Below, in pieces: positions 12,201 to 16,555 of a stretch of 21,504 nt of DNA; position 1 is the first letter of the stretch; every line of letters starts with the position of its first letter. The position numbers were made by a program, and so were the translations under genes. Below the pieces are notes generated by a model. That model had not been told where the DNA came from. It was given only the letters and a program-made list of their open reading frames with translations, and searched no databases. Location of the stretch: positions 2,285 to 23,788 of IMG/VR virus record IMGVR_UViG_3300030451_006625. One strand, given 5' to 3'. Source of the DNA: a virus.

Positions 12201-14992
12201 TTGAAAATATAACCTCTGGGGTGTCTACAACAACTGTGATTTTCTCTGGAATTACAACAGTGGCAGATGGAGATATTATTACAAATGATACGGATGTGAA
12301 TCAAAATGATTTACCGAGAGGTGGTGTAATTGTATCTCTTGGATCATCAGGTGGATTAGGTTATGCACCTTTAGTTCCAGCAATTGTAAAACCTCAGATA
12401 TCTACTGGAGGAACAATCACATCTATAGTAGGAGTTGCATATAGTGGTGCATCTAATAATATTTCAACCGCTTCTTATGACAATAATACGGGAGTTTTAG
12501 AAATTACCACTGTTGATAAACATGGTTTGAGAATTGGTTATACTGATGAAGTTTTACTATCTAATTTAGAGTTTAGTTGTGCTGCTCCTCATGCAGGTGT
12601 TACGACTACTATTTTCCCCGATGGAACAATAGGAGATAAGTTCTCTGTGGTATCAATATCATCAACAAATACATTTAAAACTCAAGTTGGACCAAGCACA
12701 ATCCCACACACATTTGTTGGTGGAGGAACTGTAAAAAATTGGTTTGGCAACCTAACATTTGGTTCAGGATACAATACTGGTATTACAACAAATGGTGTAT
12801 CAGTAGCAGCAACAGTATTTGATCCTGGTTACGACCATGATTTTATAAGTGCAGATACAAATGCGGTGACAGCAAATACAGGAGCACAGTTTACACCATC
12901 TGATGCATCATATGACCCTGTGACAGGAGATTTAGTTTTATTCATAAGTGGTACTGGAATTCAAACACATGGATTGACAGATAGTAATACAGTTCAGATC
13001 GCAACAGGTTCTATATCATTCGCCTGTTCAAAAGATGATTATTCAACAATTCATTCATATCCAAGATCGACAGATCCTGTTGCAGGTATATCTACTGCAA
13101 TTTTATCATTTAATGCTGATACAATTACAGTAAATGTGGGTGCAAATGTAGGTTCAGGAGCAAAAATTACTACCACAATAGGAGTTGGTGGAACTCTATC
13201 ATTTAATATTGTTGATGGTGGAACTAATTATAAAGAACCTGAAATATTTGTTCCTAGTCCATCATATAGTAACATGTCTATTGAAGGTATTTCAAGAGTT
13301 GGATTTGGAACAGGTCCTGAAACTGGTATCGGTGCATTAATTAGTGTAAGTGGAGTTACCACAACAGGAATTTTAAATTTTGAACTGAGCAGAAGTGGAT
13401 ATAAATTCAGAAAGGGTGATAAATTTACACCAGTAGGTTTAGTTACTGACAAGAGTTTTACAAGAGCTGAACCCTTTACGCTTGAAGTTACAGATGTTTA
13501 CCAAGATAATTTCTCATCTTGGCAGTTTGGAGAACTTGACTATATTGATTCAATTAAAGATCTACAAGATGGATCTAGAACAGTGTACCCATTACGTTAT
13601 AATGGTGAATTACTAAGTATAACAATAGATGATGATTCAGATATCATTGCTGAGAATTTATTGATCATATTTGTAAATGGTGTAGTTCAAAAACCTGGTG
13701 TGAACTATCAGTTTGAAGGTGGAACAGTATTATCATTTACTACTGCTCCATCAGTAGATGATGATGTTGTAATTTACGTTTATAAAGGAACAGCTGGCGT
13801 TGATAGTGCTCTAAGCACAGATATCAACAAAACCTTAGAAGAGGGTGATACTGTTCAGATAATGAGATCTTCTGGAATCAGTACTTCCGTTTCACAGGAT
13901 GAGAGAACTGTATTTGATCTAACTACTCAAGATAGATTTGAAACTAATGTTTATGTGGGACAGGGAATAGATGAGATTAATTTTAAACCATTAAATGTAT
14001 ATAAGCAAAAGAACGATAAAATTATAAATGGTAGAATTGTTCCAAAAACAAGAGATTCAATCGCAACTCAAATATATCCTACTGCTAAAGTAATAAGAAA
14101 TATCACTGATGGTGCCAATAACATATATGTTGATAATGCTGATTTCTTTAACTATGAGGATGAAGGAAGTCCTGATTTTAACGTTAAATTAATTCCTAAT
14201 TCTATTGTGCCAACAGTTGGAATACTATCAGCAACAATTTCTAATAATCAGGTAAATGCGATAAGTATTGCTTCAAGTGGAAGTAATTATACAACTGCAC
14301 CAACTATAAGCATAAGTGCTCCACCATCAATTGGAGTTGGAGTTGGAACAACTGCCACTGCAACAGTAACCGTGAATAATGGAGGTATCAATGCAGTTAC
14401 AATCACTAACGCAGGTTTTGGATATACTGTTGCTCCAAGTGTTCTTGTTCAACCTCCTGTTAGAGAAACTGAAATAATTAAAGTTGAAGCAGTCTCTGGT
14501 TTTTCTGCAACTATCACTAGAATAAGAGTTGCTACAAGTGGCATATCGACTATAACATTTAATGCATCAAGAACTGATACAGGTAATTTTGATAGTTTAG
14601 GAAACAATGATTACATATTCGTCAGTAACACAACATTCGGTCATAGTGTTACATCATTAGCTAGTGGTGGTGTACAGACAATAGGTGTTGGAACAACATT
14701 TTTTGATAATATATATCAAGTGTCATCTATAACTAGATCCGGTACAAATGCAGAAATAAAATGTAAAGCAACTGTGACTACTCCTGATAATATATTAGAT
14801 ACTGGTGTTTTACCTAACATCGGTACTTTATCATTTGGTAAATTATCATCTCTAACTAGATCCAGTTCACCTATAACATTACTTGTTAAAGGATTCGAAG
14901 TGGATTCCGGTTTATCTACATTCCCATCAATTCAAAGGTCGGGTGGGGATTATACTCTTAGAAATACTGGTGCTTTACCTAAGTCTCCATAA
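2285..14992 (+). CDS. 7: Giant 4235-residue gp7-like baseplate wedge protein with YHYH domain and many beta repeats
   Basis: Probable counterpart of T4 gp7, the wedge initiator that binds gp8 and gp10, but about four times longer than the 1032-residue T4 protein. Residues ~1-318 resemble the C-terminal part of T4 gp7. The rest is modular: RG-H modules at ~83-143, 320-385, 1567-1627 and 3122-3196; glycine-rich G-x-G/N-Y modules at ~771-845, 961-982, 1102-1239, 1450-1491, 2080-2199, 3636-3719 and 3990-4059; HNF/HGL modules at ~871-955, 989-1068, 1851-1926, 3003-3089 and a Cys-bearing pair at 3405-3635; a YHYH domain at ~1278-1389; and a largely repeat-free region at ~2400-3000. Residues ~3763-3838 contain an INGV-like FVNGVVQKPGVNYQFEGG segment seen in other marine phage structural proteins. 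Only about eight cysteines occur. I saw no signal peptide, membrane segment or catalytic motif that I can name with confidence. The frame is unbroken to TAA at 14990-14992. The gp7 assignment rests on the N-terminal match and on position between genes 6 and 8; the function of the remainder is inferred. Confidence 0.85.
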   Translation: MIQTGIESRVKIQDVISSQLPNFILEESPKTVDFLKQYYISQEFQSGVVDIAENLDQYLDFDNLSPEKLSNDTTLSVDIGIDEVNTVTVSSTKGFPNKYGLLKIDNEILTYTGITSNTFTGLTRGFSGITSYHAELNEEELVFTESNASVHVAGSSIQNLSSLFLNEFYKKIKYTFAPGFENLNFDKSLNIGNFLKEIKSFYETKGTDDAIKILFRVLYGVDPKILNLEDLLFKPSAAEYLRRETVIVEVLSGNPIGLVGQTIKKIEKLNDPTTQASVSEVEPFTRQGKQYFKFSLFIGYSGASLVEGNFKITPSSKSIENISIGSSVITVDSTIGFPSSGKVLSGINTISYSDKTVNQFLGCTGIESAISISDSVFSDEIYFGYEDGDVTKKVEFRITGILSKFNQKSENAIISEGDVITIKNLGDKVLNPTIKNNKEIFANSWIYNTSSFIGIDEYDGSGTFTLKKKIDRSIFKKGDKVEFVNQSRPDEIIYPSANDTQPFVEDILSDTIIKISGLPDGGFKGTTLKSVRTNSNLRKKLNKAVSNDVSLKYDNITSDVTNVYFDDDSGYAASNSLPSAKNSSTPDAAFFEDIDLSLNKVKFNTFTDLNLSTGKFKTIQIEEQGNNIKLITGDKVFYESSGPTFNSIGVGATAQSVGIDTGAYFIEIVDPNASTVKLYSSRSFIPSGTALELDFPKDNEGNIIEAEHTFTLYSQRSNIISPSKSFKKFPLNPSLKDGGVNVTIPGSIGKMINGVEIFNYKTNDKIYFGPISDLNVLSGGSGYDVINPPKIEISEGVGTGATSVVCVKGKVVDAFIDPQDFDIDRVVSIGITGGNGSGAVIEPIIGKRSREIVFDAIPFTTLNGFGVDSSERTLTFRTRHNLNSGDRVIYSSNRQVSIGETVGDFISNNEYFVSIVNDKTVRFYKSQKEAAAAIDGRNAIGIAVTSGGIQRLIVGSVNNTILGVNVLSGGEGYENRKLSVQPSNISTIFNKIKFENHNFKDGDKILYEHVGTTITGLSTTPNQQYIVTKVDDDSFKLSDAGIGGTSLINFNQKKFVNFESTGIGTQTFKYPDIVATVEYLGIGTFGSEKVIANITPVVKGEISDIYLLEKGSGYGSSILNFENSPIVKIKNGSDGSIPELKPVINSITGGISTVSIGNSGSKFFSTPVIEVIDSLGIGNGAKLRVVMNEIDGELTGSVNRVEVISAGIGYSESTTSIRVTPSGVGGVISANVRSLNVNNNLKYSSPSFNRLEEHEDILKNVMCGYSREPFKDDGTNVSKIIGWAYDGNPIYGPYGYVDPEKKTNDFKLLESGYKLVDNSVIDRPIGPAFGTGFFIEDYVFDGSGDLDEFNGRYEINDDYPNGVYAYHATGIITSGSFAPAFPYFIGNKYRSKFEKDNLIINQSFDFSNSSLRRNTFPYNVTENDAGNDFITEANSLETQKIEIETVESGSINKIQIIEDGTNQKVGDILNFDNTGTGGDGLIAKVESIKGVSISSITSNTLTYNQSTITKEDNDNIRITTPSFHNLVDRDLVVISGLTSSLSHVNGSYVIGVSSIVSSAISPIISNAGAATTEIYSDIARFVKVGDKIRAGIETLTVLNTYDQPNIITVERGDTGLAHTATTPLYIVPDSFTIKKSVDNIDSNVNQKVFYNPVKSVGFGTTAGQSKSTEFSFGETRITRTIPTKGIYLENHPFVTNQKLTVKNGGNPIGYSDTPDGTITSMPSTVFVVNKNKNVIGIKTIIGGSEVFFHDQISGSAVEDKDTYSFETNFNQEKVSVKNIKNTVSLGSSSHQLNDGDLIKINVISNTSVGVGTLSEVVVKRDVLKDSILVDSVTCPTSGITTSLPPVGFQTGANIITLENHNFTTGQKINLVSTNIPVGLGNSDYFVSVVDDRTFNLCDSFENATANPPIVVAITSTTGSGIHTFSKINPKIFVEKNNNLVFDTSDSSLTGYKFKIYYDKEFRNEFVSTGSSQGFNTPVGIITEGEANSKFTINYESKIPDRLYYNIEKLGVAVTADNTVKNYSEIEFVKNNYNGTFKISNVGVQTFTFNSDDEPLRTITNKLNTVELSYSTTSENVTGSINSVKIVSGGSNYKKLPTFVSVGTTSVVDVNVLAKSNSVGNIRNVRVINEGFEYPSDPTLQPEALLPKFIQLRGSKSISSVEVIDGGANYITPPELIVIDTETGAPFDDGLITATLSSPTTSGSSLLGVDIEKSPTGISVGNVAIAATSNTNGVSIQKVNSSANTSTFDVFITTPAFGYVNNPFEVGDSVFIEGLKKVGVAGSGFNSSDYGYKFLSVVGVDTTGTLDKITIDVSEYTTNTGVAVTSVGGFADIINSNVYPKFKLNLQEAGFTIGEKIIIDDIERDLTVVESGENFVKLQGLDNLNEGDILIGSISRNKAKTTNVFINQGQFEVNYSLIKDLGWENNVGKLNEDIQVLPNNDYYQNLSYSIQSPIEWNDLKSPVNNLVHTSGFKNFSDTGISSSSSAFPIRGSAKVTTFLDVLPTFAETVRVDTIYNFDGARDIFVGTGSTDLNLDKTKSKFIELEKVKLTDFIISKSNNVLNIDDISSRYSNLNSDPNSFLDIIQVQPSDGFNRVLTLIKNPDNTQTQIAELIILNNNSGSYLLERSKLSSESDFTKFELVNEFGRDSLRFTPSDAFKFDVDYDIKQIESKFNTTLTGIGTNSFGFADITGSVANVGVGTTSSIISTFASDSLFIKTQVTDTVTNDMNYVEHLVGRDATNTYFTESYFDSNQGTFSSNFLATFSPSLSGIGNSILSFNVTNTRSNPIRVRSSIVGFGTTSAGIGTYRFLAPLQEDNSERTQLVESKFDEKTGISTIATLDKDKFIALKSTAHVATATSEALHQVYVTHNGTEIFTSSSEYLSIVNGVGENNANPPLGIGTFHAKFVGDNFVLQFIPDNASGITTVRSLNEVFYSDTDEKTKLGSVNYPNPVIFGKLTQSSNLNLYNALNGDRINRRNFELTNNDTPIFAKTFNPLDTSIINIGTGKTFTIKNHFFRTNEELIYTPQASFVGIGSTAMMFKHDGDSNTSPLPTSVFAIRINDDTFSISTTRGGNAVEFVDAGEGNNHQFEMAKGLSKTLITIDGLVQHPIAQTDLVYQLVGNISSASTIFRLSGISSINNEDLIKIDDEYIRVTNVGLGTNIAGPISATGSIPLIEGKRGYVGSSAASHNNSSNVTIFKGSYNIVGKEIHFSEAPRGNNSIDFDESNLPPARSDFEGRVYLRNDYSTNRVYDDISNKFTGIASTFELKSGGISTSGIGNTGGNGILFINNIFQSPSTVNNSRGNFKIVENITSGVSTTTVIFSGITTVADGDIITNDTDVNQNDLPRGGVIVSLGSSGGLGYAPLVPAIVKPQISTGGTITSIVGVAYSGASNNISTASYDNNTGVLEITTVDKHGLRIGYTDEVLLSNLEFSCAAPHAGVTTTIFPDGTIGDKFSVVSISSTNTFKTQVGPSTIPHTFVGGGTVKNWFGNLTFGSGYNTGITTNGVSVAATVFDPGYDHDFISADTNAVTANTGAQFTPSDASYDPVTGDLVLFISGTGIQTHGLTDSNTVQIATGSISFACSKDDYSTIHSYPRSTDPVAGISTAILSFNADTITVNVGANVGSGAKITTTIGVGGTLSFNIVDGGTNYKEPEIFVPSPSYSNMSIEGISRVGFGTGPETGIGALISVSGVTTTGILNFELSRSGYKFRKGDKFTPVGLVTDKSFTRAEPFTLEVTDVYQDNFSSWQFGELDYIDSIKDLQDGSRTVYPLRYNGELLSITIDDDSDIIAENLLIIFVNGVVQKPGVNYQFEGGTVLSFTTAPSVDDDVVIYVYKGTAGVDSALSTDINKTLEEGDTVQIMRSSGISTSVSQDERTVFDLTTQDRFETNVYVGQGIDEINFKPLNVYKQKNDKIINGRIVPKTRDSIATQIYPTAKVIRNITDGANNIYVDNADFFNYEDEGSPDFNVKLIPNSIVPTVGILSATISNNQVNAISIASSGSNYTTAPTISISAPPSIGVGVGTTATATVTVNNGGINAVTITNAGFGYTVAPSVLVQPPVRETEIIKVEAVSGFSATITRIRVATSGISTITFNASRTDTGNFDSLGNNDYIFVSNTTFGHSVTSLASGGVQTIGVGTTFFDNIYQVSSITRSGTNAEIKCKATVTTPDNILDTGVLPNIGTLSFGKLSSLTRSSSPITLLVKGFEVDSGLSTFPSIQRSGGDYTLRNTGALPKSP
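2531..2713 (+). repeat. RG-H module copy 1 inside the giant protein
   Basis: Residues 83-143: V-x-T-V-x-V-x-x-x-x-GFP, then G-x-L-x-IDNEILTYTG, then F-x-G-x-x-RG-x-x-G and a His (YHAELN). It is a short beta-rich module of about 60 residues that recurs elsewhere in this gene. It sits between two blocks that are contiguous in T4 gp7, so it looks like an insertion. Confidence 0.7.
3242..3439 (+). repeat. RG-H module copy 2 (degenerate)
   Basis: Residues 320-385: I-x-x-GSSVITVDSTIGFPSSG matches the first half of copy 1, followed by G-x-NTISYSDKTVNQFLGCTG. The RG...H end is lost: a Cys-Thr-Gly stands where copy 1 has Thr-Arg-Gly. Confidence 0.6.
4595..4819 (+). repeat. Glycine-rich G-x-G-Y module block 1
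   Basis: Residues 771-845 contain NVLSGGSGYDVINPPKIEIS followed by G-x-G-x-GA-x-x and a second G-x-GSGA stretch. The pattern (hydrophobic strand, SGG-x-GY, PP, beta strand, G-x-G-x-GA) is shared with the later blocks. Confidence 0.7.
4895..5490 (+). repeat. Two HN-type modules with a G-x-G-Y module between them
   Basis: Unit 1 has RHNLNSGDRVIY followed by EYFVSIVNDKTVRFY. Unit 2, starting near 5249, has NHNFKDGDKILY followed by QYIVTKVDDDSFKLS. Both read HN-x-x-x-GD-x-x-x-Y, then Y-x-V-x-x-V-x-D-x-(S/T)-(F/V). Between them (5165-5230) is NVLSGGEGYENRKLSV, a G-x-G-Y module. Confidence 0.65.
5588..6001 (+). repeat. Run of three glycine-rich beta modules
   Basis: Residues 1102-1239 hold three related units: one with LLEKGSGYGSSILNF, one with VSIGNSGSKFFSTPVIEV, one with VEVISAGIGYSESTTSIRV. 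The middle unit has lost the GY pair. The run ends just before the YHYH domain. Confidence 0.65.
6116..6451 (+). other. YHYH domain within the giant protein
   Basis: Residues ~1278-1389 match the YHYH family (Pfam PF14240) as I recall it. IIGWAYDGNPIYGPYGY (from ~1280) corresponds to the I-I-G-x-A-x-DG-x-PIYG core. LDEFNGRYEI (~1346) corresponds to LDECNG. YAYHATG (1364-1370) stands at the YHYH motif. AFPYFIG (~1380) corresponds to the FPY-x-x-G end. Two departures from the cellular pattern: the first His of YHYH is Ala, and the Cys of DECNG is Phe. The biochemical role of the domain is not known to me. Confidence 0.8.
6632..6757 (+). repeat. Glycine-rich module after the YHYH domain
   Basis: Residues 1450-1491: INKIQIIEDGTNQKVGD followed by LNFDNTGTGGDGL and a beta strand. 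It keeps the strand-(D/G)G-loop-strand-GTGG plan, but lacks the GY pair and is more degenerate than the blocks before it. Confidence 0.5.
6983..7165 (+). repeat. RG-H module copy 3
   Basis: Residues 1567-1627: DIARFVKVGDKIRAGIETLT, then ITVERGDTGLAHTATT. The RG-x-x-G-x-x-H ending matches copies 1 and 4; the I-x-x-G-IET segment stands where copy 1 has LLKIDNEILTY. Confidence 0.6.
7835..8062 (+). repeat. HN-type module
   Basis: Residues 1851-1926: ITLENHNFTTGQKINLV, then DYFVSVVDDRTFNLCDS. It has the same HNF-x-x-G-x-K and YFVSVVDD-x-TF-x-L plan as the modules near 4895-5490. A related but weaker ENHPFVTNQKLTV occurs near 7345. Confidence 0.65.
8522..8881 (+). repeat. Second run of glycine-rich beta modules
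   Basis: Residues 2080-2199 hold three units: VKIVSGGSNYKKLPTFVSV, VRVINEGFEYPSDPTLQ and VEVIDGGANYITPPELIVI. Each has a V-x-(I/V) strand, a (G/E)G-x-x-Y turn and a proline before the next strand. Confidence 0.7.
9485..11280 (+). other. ~600-residue region without obvious repeats in the giant protein
   Basis: Residues ~2400-3000 lack the RG-H, G-x-G-Y and HN-type repeats that dominate elsewhere. The region opens with LGWENNVGKLNEDIQVLPNN and NDYYQNLSYSIQSPIEW, then LVHTSGFKNFSDTGI. It contains LTDFIISKSNNVLNIDDISS and FELVNEFGRDSLRFTPSD. From memory, similar DYYQ...H-x-SGFK-x-FSD and V-x-x-IDD-x-S segments occur in large structural proteins of marine T4-like phages. The function is unknown. 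Confidence 0.45.
11291..11552 (+). repeat. HN-type module, divergent
   Basis: Residues 3003-3089: FTIKNHFFRTNEELIY, then FAIRINDDTFSISTTRGGNA. It keeps the NH-x-F and (I/V)-x-DDTF-x-(L/I) anchors of the family. Confidence 0.55.
11648..11872 (+). repeat. RG-H module copy 4
   Basis: Residues 3122-3196: IFRLSGISSINNEDLIKIDD, then EYIRVTNVG, then IEGKRGYVGSSAASHNNSS. The IDDE-Y-I-x-V strand and RG-x-x-G-(S/T)-x-x-x-H ending match copy 1, with a longer loop between them. It follows an ITIDGLVQHPI segment near 11580 that resembles the INGV-like segment near 13660. Confidence 0.65.
12497..13189 (+). repeat. Tandem pair of Cys-bearing HGL modules
   Basis: Unit 1 (12497-12742) has KHGLRIGYTDEVLLSNLEFS followed by Cys, then FPDG, and ends HTFVGGGTVKNW. 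Unit 2 (12932-13189) has THGLTDSNTVQIATGSISFA followed by Cys, then HSYPRSTDP and FNADTITVNVG. The shared plan is HGL-x(5-6)-V-x(5)-(L/S)-x-F-x-C, then a P-rich loop, then a strand of the (N)T-(F/I)-x-x-x-VG type. A ~63-residue spacer contains DPGYDHDF and FTPSDASYDP. Confidence 0.65.
13190..13441 (+). repeat. Glycine-rich beta module block
   Basis: Residues 3636-3719: SFNIVDGGTNYKEPEIFV, then VGFGTGPETGIGALISV, then FELSRSGYKFRKGDKF. These are two G-x-x-Y turns with the same strand and loop spacing as the other glycine-rich blocks. Confidence 0.6.
14252..14462 (+). repeat. C-terminal pair of glycine-rich beta modules
   Basis: Residues 3990-4059: ISIASSGSNYTTAPTISISA, then GVGVGTTATATVTV, then VTITNAGFGYTVAPSVLVQ. 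This is the cleanest pair of the G-x-(G/N)-Y-T-x-AP family in the protein and may be the most recently duplicated. Confidence 0.7.
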
Positions 14993-14997
14993 ACTGT

Positions 14998-15005
14998 TAT
15001 AAATA
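14998..15005 (+). promoter_or_regulatory. T4-type late promoter box TATAAATA (upstream copy)
   Basis: A perfect match to the T4 late promoter -10 consensus TATAAATA, in the only intergenic gap of the window. By T4 spacing transcription would start near 15011, giving a leader of about 12 nt before the ATG at 15023. This would allow gene 8 to be expressed separately from the long upstream transcript. Chance matches are more likely here because only 3 of the 30 gap bases are G or C. Confidence 0.6.
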
Positions 15006-15015
15006 TATAAAAAAC

Positions 15016-15023
15016 TATAAATA
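15016..15023 (+). promoter_or_regulatory. Second TATAAATA box, overlapping the gene 8 start codon
   Basis: A second perfect copy lies 18 bp downstream of the first, and its last A is the A of the ATG. A transcript from it would start near 15029, inside the gene, and would lack the start codon. It may be a decoy, a sigma-factor contact site, or a by-product of the AT-rich leader. Confidence 0.35.
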
Positions 15024-16555
15024 TGCCAGCAATAGTTACAGATCAATTTAGAATATTTAATGCAAATAATTTCGTTGACTCTATATTAGATTCATCAAAT
15101 TCTTATTATGTGTTTTTAGGATTATCAAATCCGATTAACGATACTAATCCTGGTTTTGGAAGAACAACCTCTACCAATTGGCCATCTGATCCAATCGATA
15201 ATTTTCAAAATCTTTCTCATAGTAAAGACACAATATTATTTGGTAAGAAAATTTCTAGTGCTAATATAAGAAGAGTTGTTAAGAGAAACAATTGGGTTGC
15301 AAACACAAGATACGATATGTATCGACATGATTATAGTATAACTAATCAGTCACCTAACTCAAAACAGTCAAGTTTATATAATTCAAGATATTATGTTGTA
15401 AATAGTGATTTGAGAGTTTATGTGTGTATTGATAATGGATCTTCAGGAATACCAGGAAGTGATTCAGCGAAAGGTGGTAATTCACTTGATGAACCAACTT
15501 TTACCGATACAGAACCCTCTGCAGCGGGTACAAGTGGTGATGGATATATTTGGAAATATCTTTTTACAATTTCTCCGAGTGATATTATCAAATTTGACTC
15601 GACAGAATTTATAGCACTGCCAAATGACTGGTCAACATCAACTGATTCACAAATCCAATCAGTGAGAGAGGCAGGAGATTCTAGAGTAAACAATAATCAA
15701 ATAAAGAAAGTTTACATAGAAAAAAGTGGTAATTCCTCTTATCAGGAGGGTAGTCACTCTCTGAATATTTTAGGTGATGGGTCAGGAGGAGTTGTTAATG
15801 TAACAGTGAATTCAAGTGGTAAGATCACAAAAACAGTTGTTACAAGTGGTGGAACCGGATATACCTATGGTATCGTAGACTTAGGTTCGATTCAGGTTAC
15901 AACATCAATCTCATTAGAAAATAGAGCAAAATTAATTCCGATAATTCCTCCATCAAGAGGACATGGATATGACTTATATACGGAACTTGGTGCAGACAAA
16001 ATTTTAATTTATACAAGATTTGATGATTCTACACCCGATTTTCCAACAAGCACTAAATTTTCTCAAGTTGGATTACTTAAAAATCCTTCAACATTTGCAG
16101 ATGAAGATACAATTTTTGATGAAATAAATTTTTCATCTGCCTTTGCGATGAAATTATCTGGAAATCCTGGTACAACACCTACTGTTGGAAGCATCATAAG
16201 TCAGGGAACAGCAAAAGGATATGTTACATCCTATAATACACAAACTAATGTCTTAAAATATTCAAGGGACAGATCTTTATATTTTGGAGGTGATACACCA
16301 ACAAATCAAACAGATTATGTTGGAGTAAGTTCTGAAAGTAAGATAACTGAATTTGTGCAGGGTTCTGGAAATGTAGAACCTCTTGGAATTGGTATATCAT
16401 CTTTCAGTGGTAGCACTACAGTTGTTAATAACAAGGTAGTTAATTTGGGTGTAAATTTCACAAATGGTCTTGCTAATCCTGAGATAAATAAACAGACAGG
16501 TGAAATAATTTATATTGATAATCGTGGCCTAGTAACAAGGGACGCAAGGCAAAAT
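15023..16555 (+). other. gp8-like domain
   Basis: Residues 1-~511. It is longer than the 334-residue T4 gp8. The extra sequence includes residues ~228-295, a glycine-rich unit ending TSGGTGYTYGIVDLG that resembles the G-x-G-Y modules of the upstream giant protein, and an S-x-GTAKGYVTSYN segment near 16205. The GEIIYIDNRG end (from 16502) fixes where the T4-like part finishes. Confidence 0.8.

Noticed and set aside
12497-13189. Variable region of a diversity-generating retroelement
   Set aside because: No reverse transcriptase or template repeat is in the window, and the duplicated units differ throughout rather than at adenine positions.
4595-14462. Bacterial RTX toxin or surface adhesin suggested by Gly/Asp-rich repeats
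   Set aside because: The repeats do not follow the nonapeptide GG-x-G-x-D-x-U-x pattern, and the gene lies between phage baseplate genes with a gp7-like N-terminus.
14993-15022. Rho-independent terminator after the giant gene
   Set aside because: The 30-nt gap has only three G/C bases and no inverted repeat able to form a stable stem.
15420-15614. Plus-strand 64-codon open frame within gene 8
   Set aside because: It is out of frame with the conserved GDGYIWKYLF segment of gp8, which occupies the same bases.
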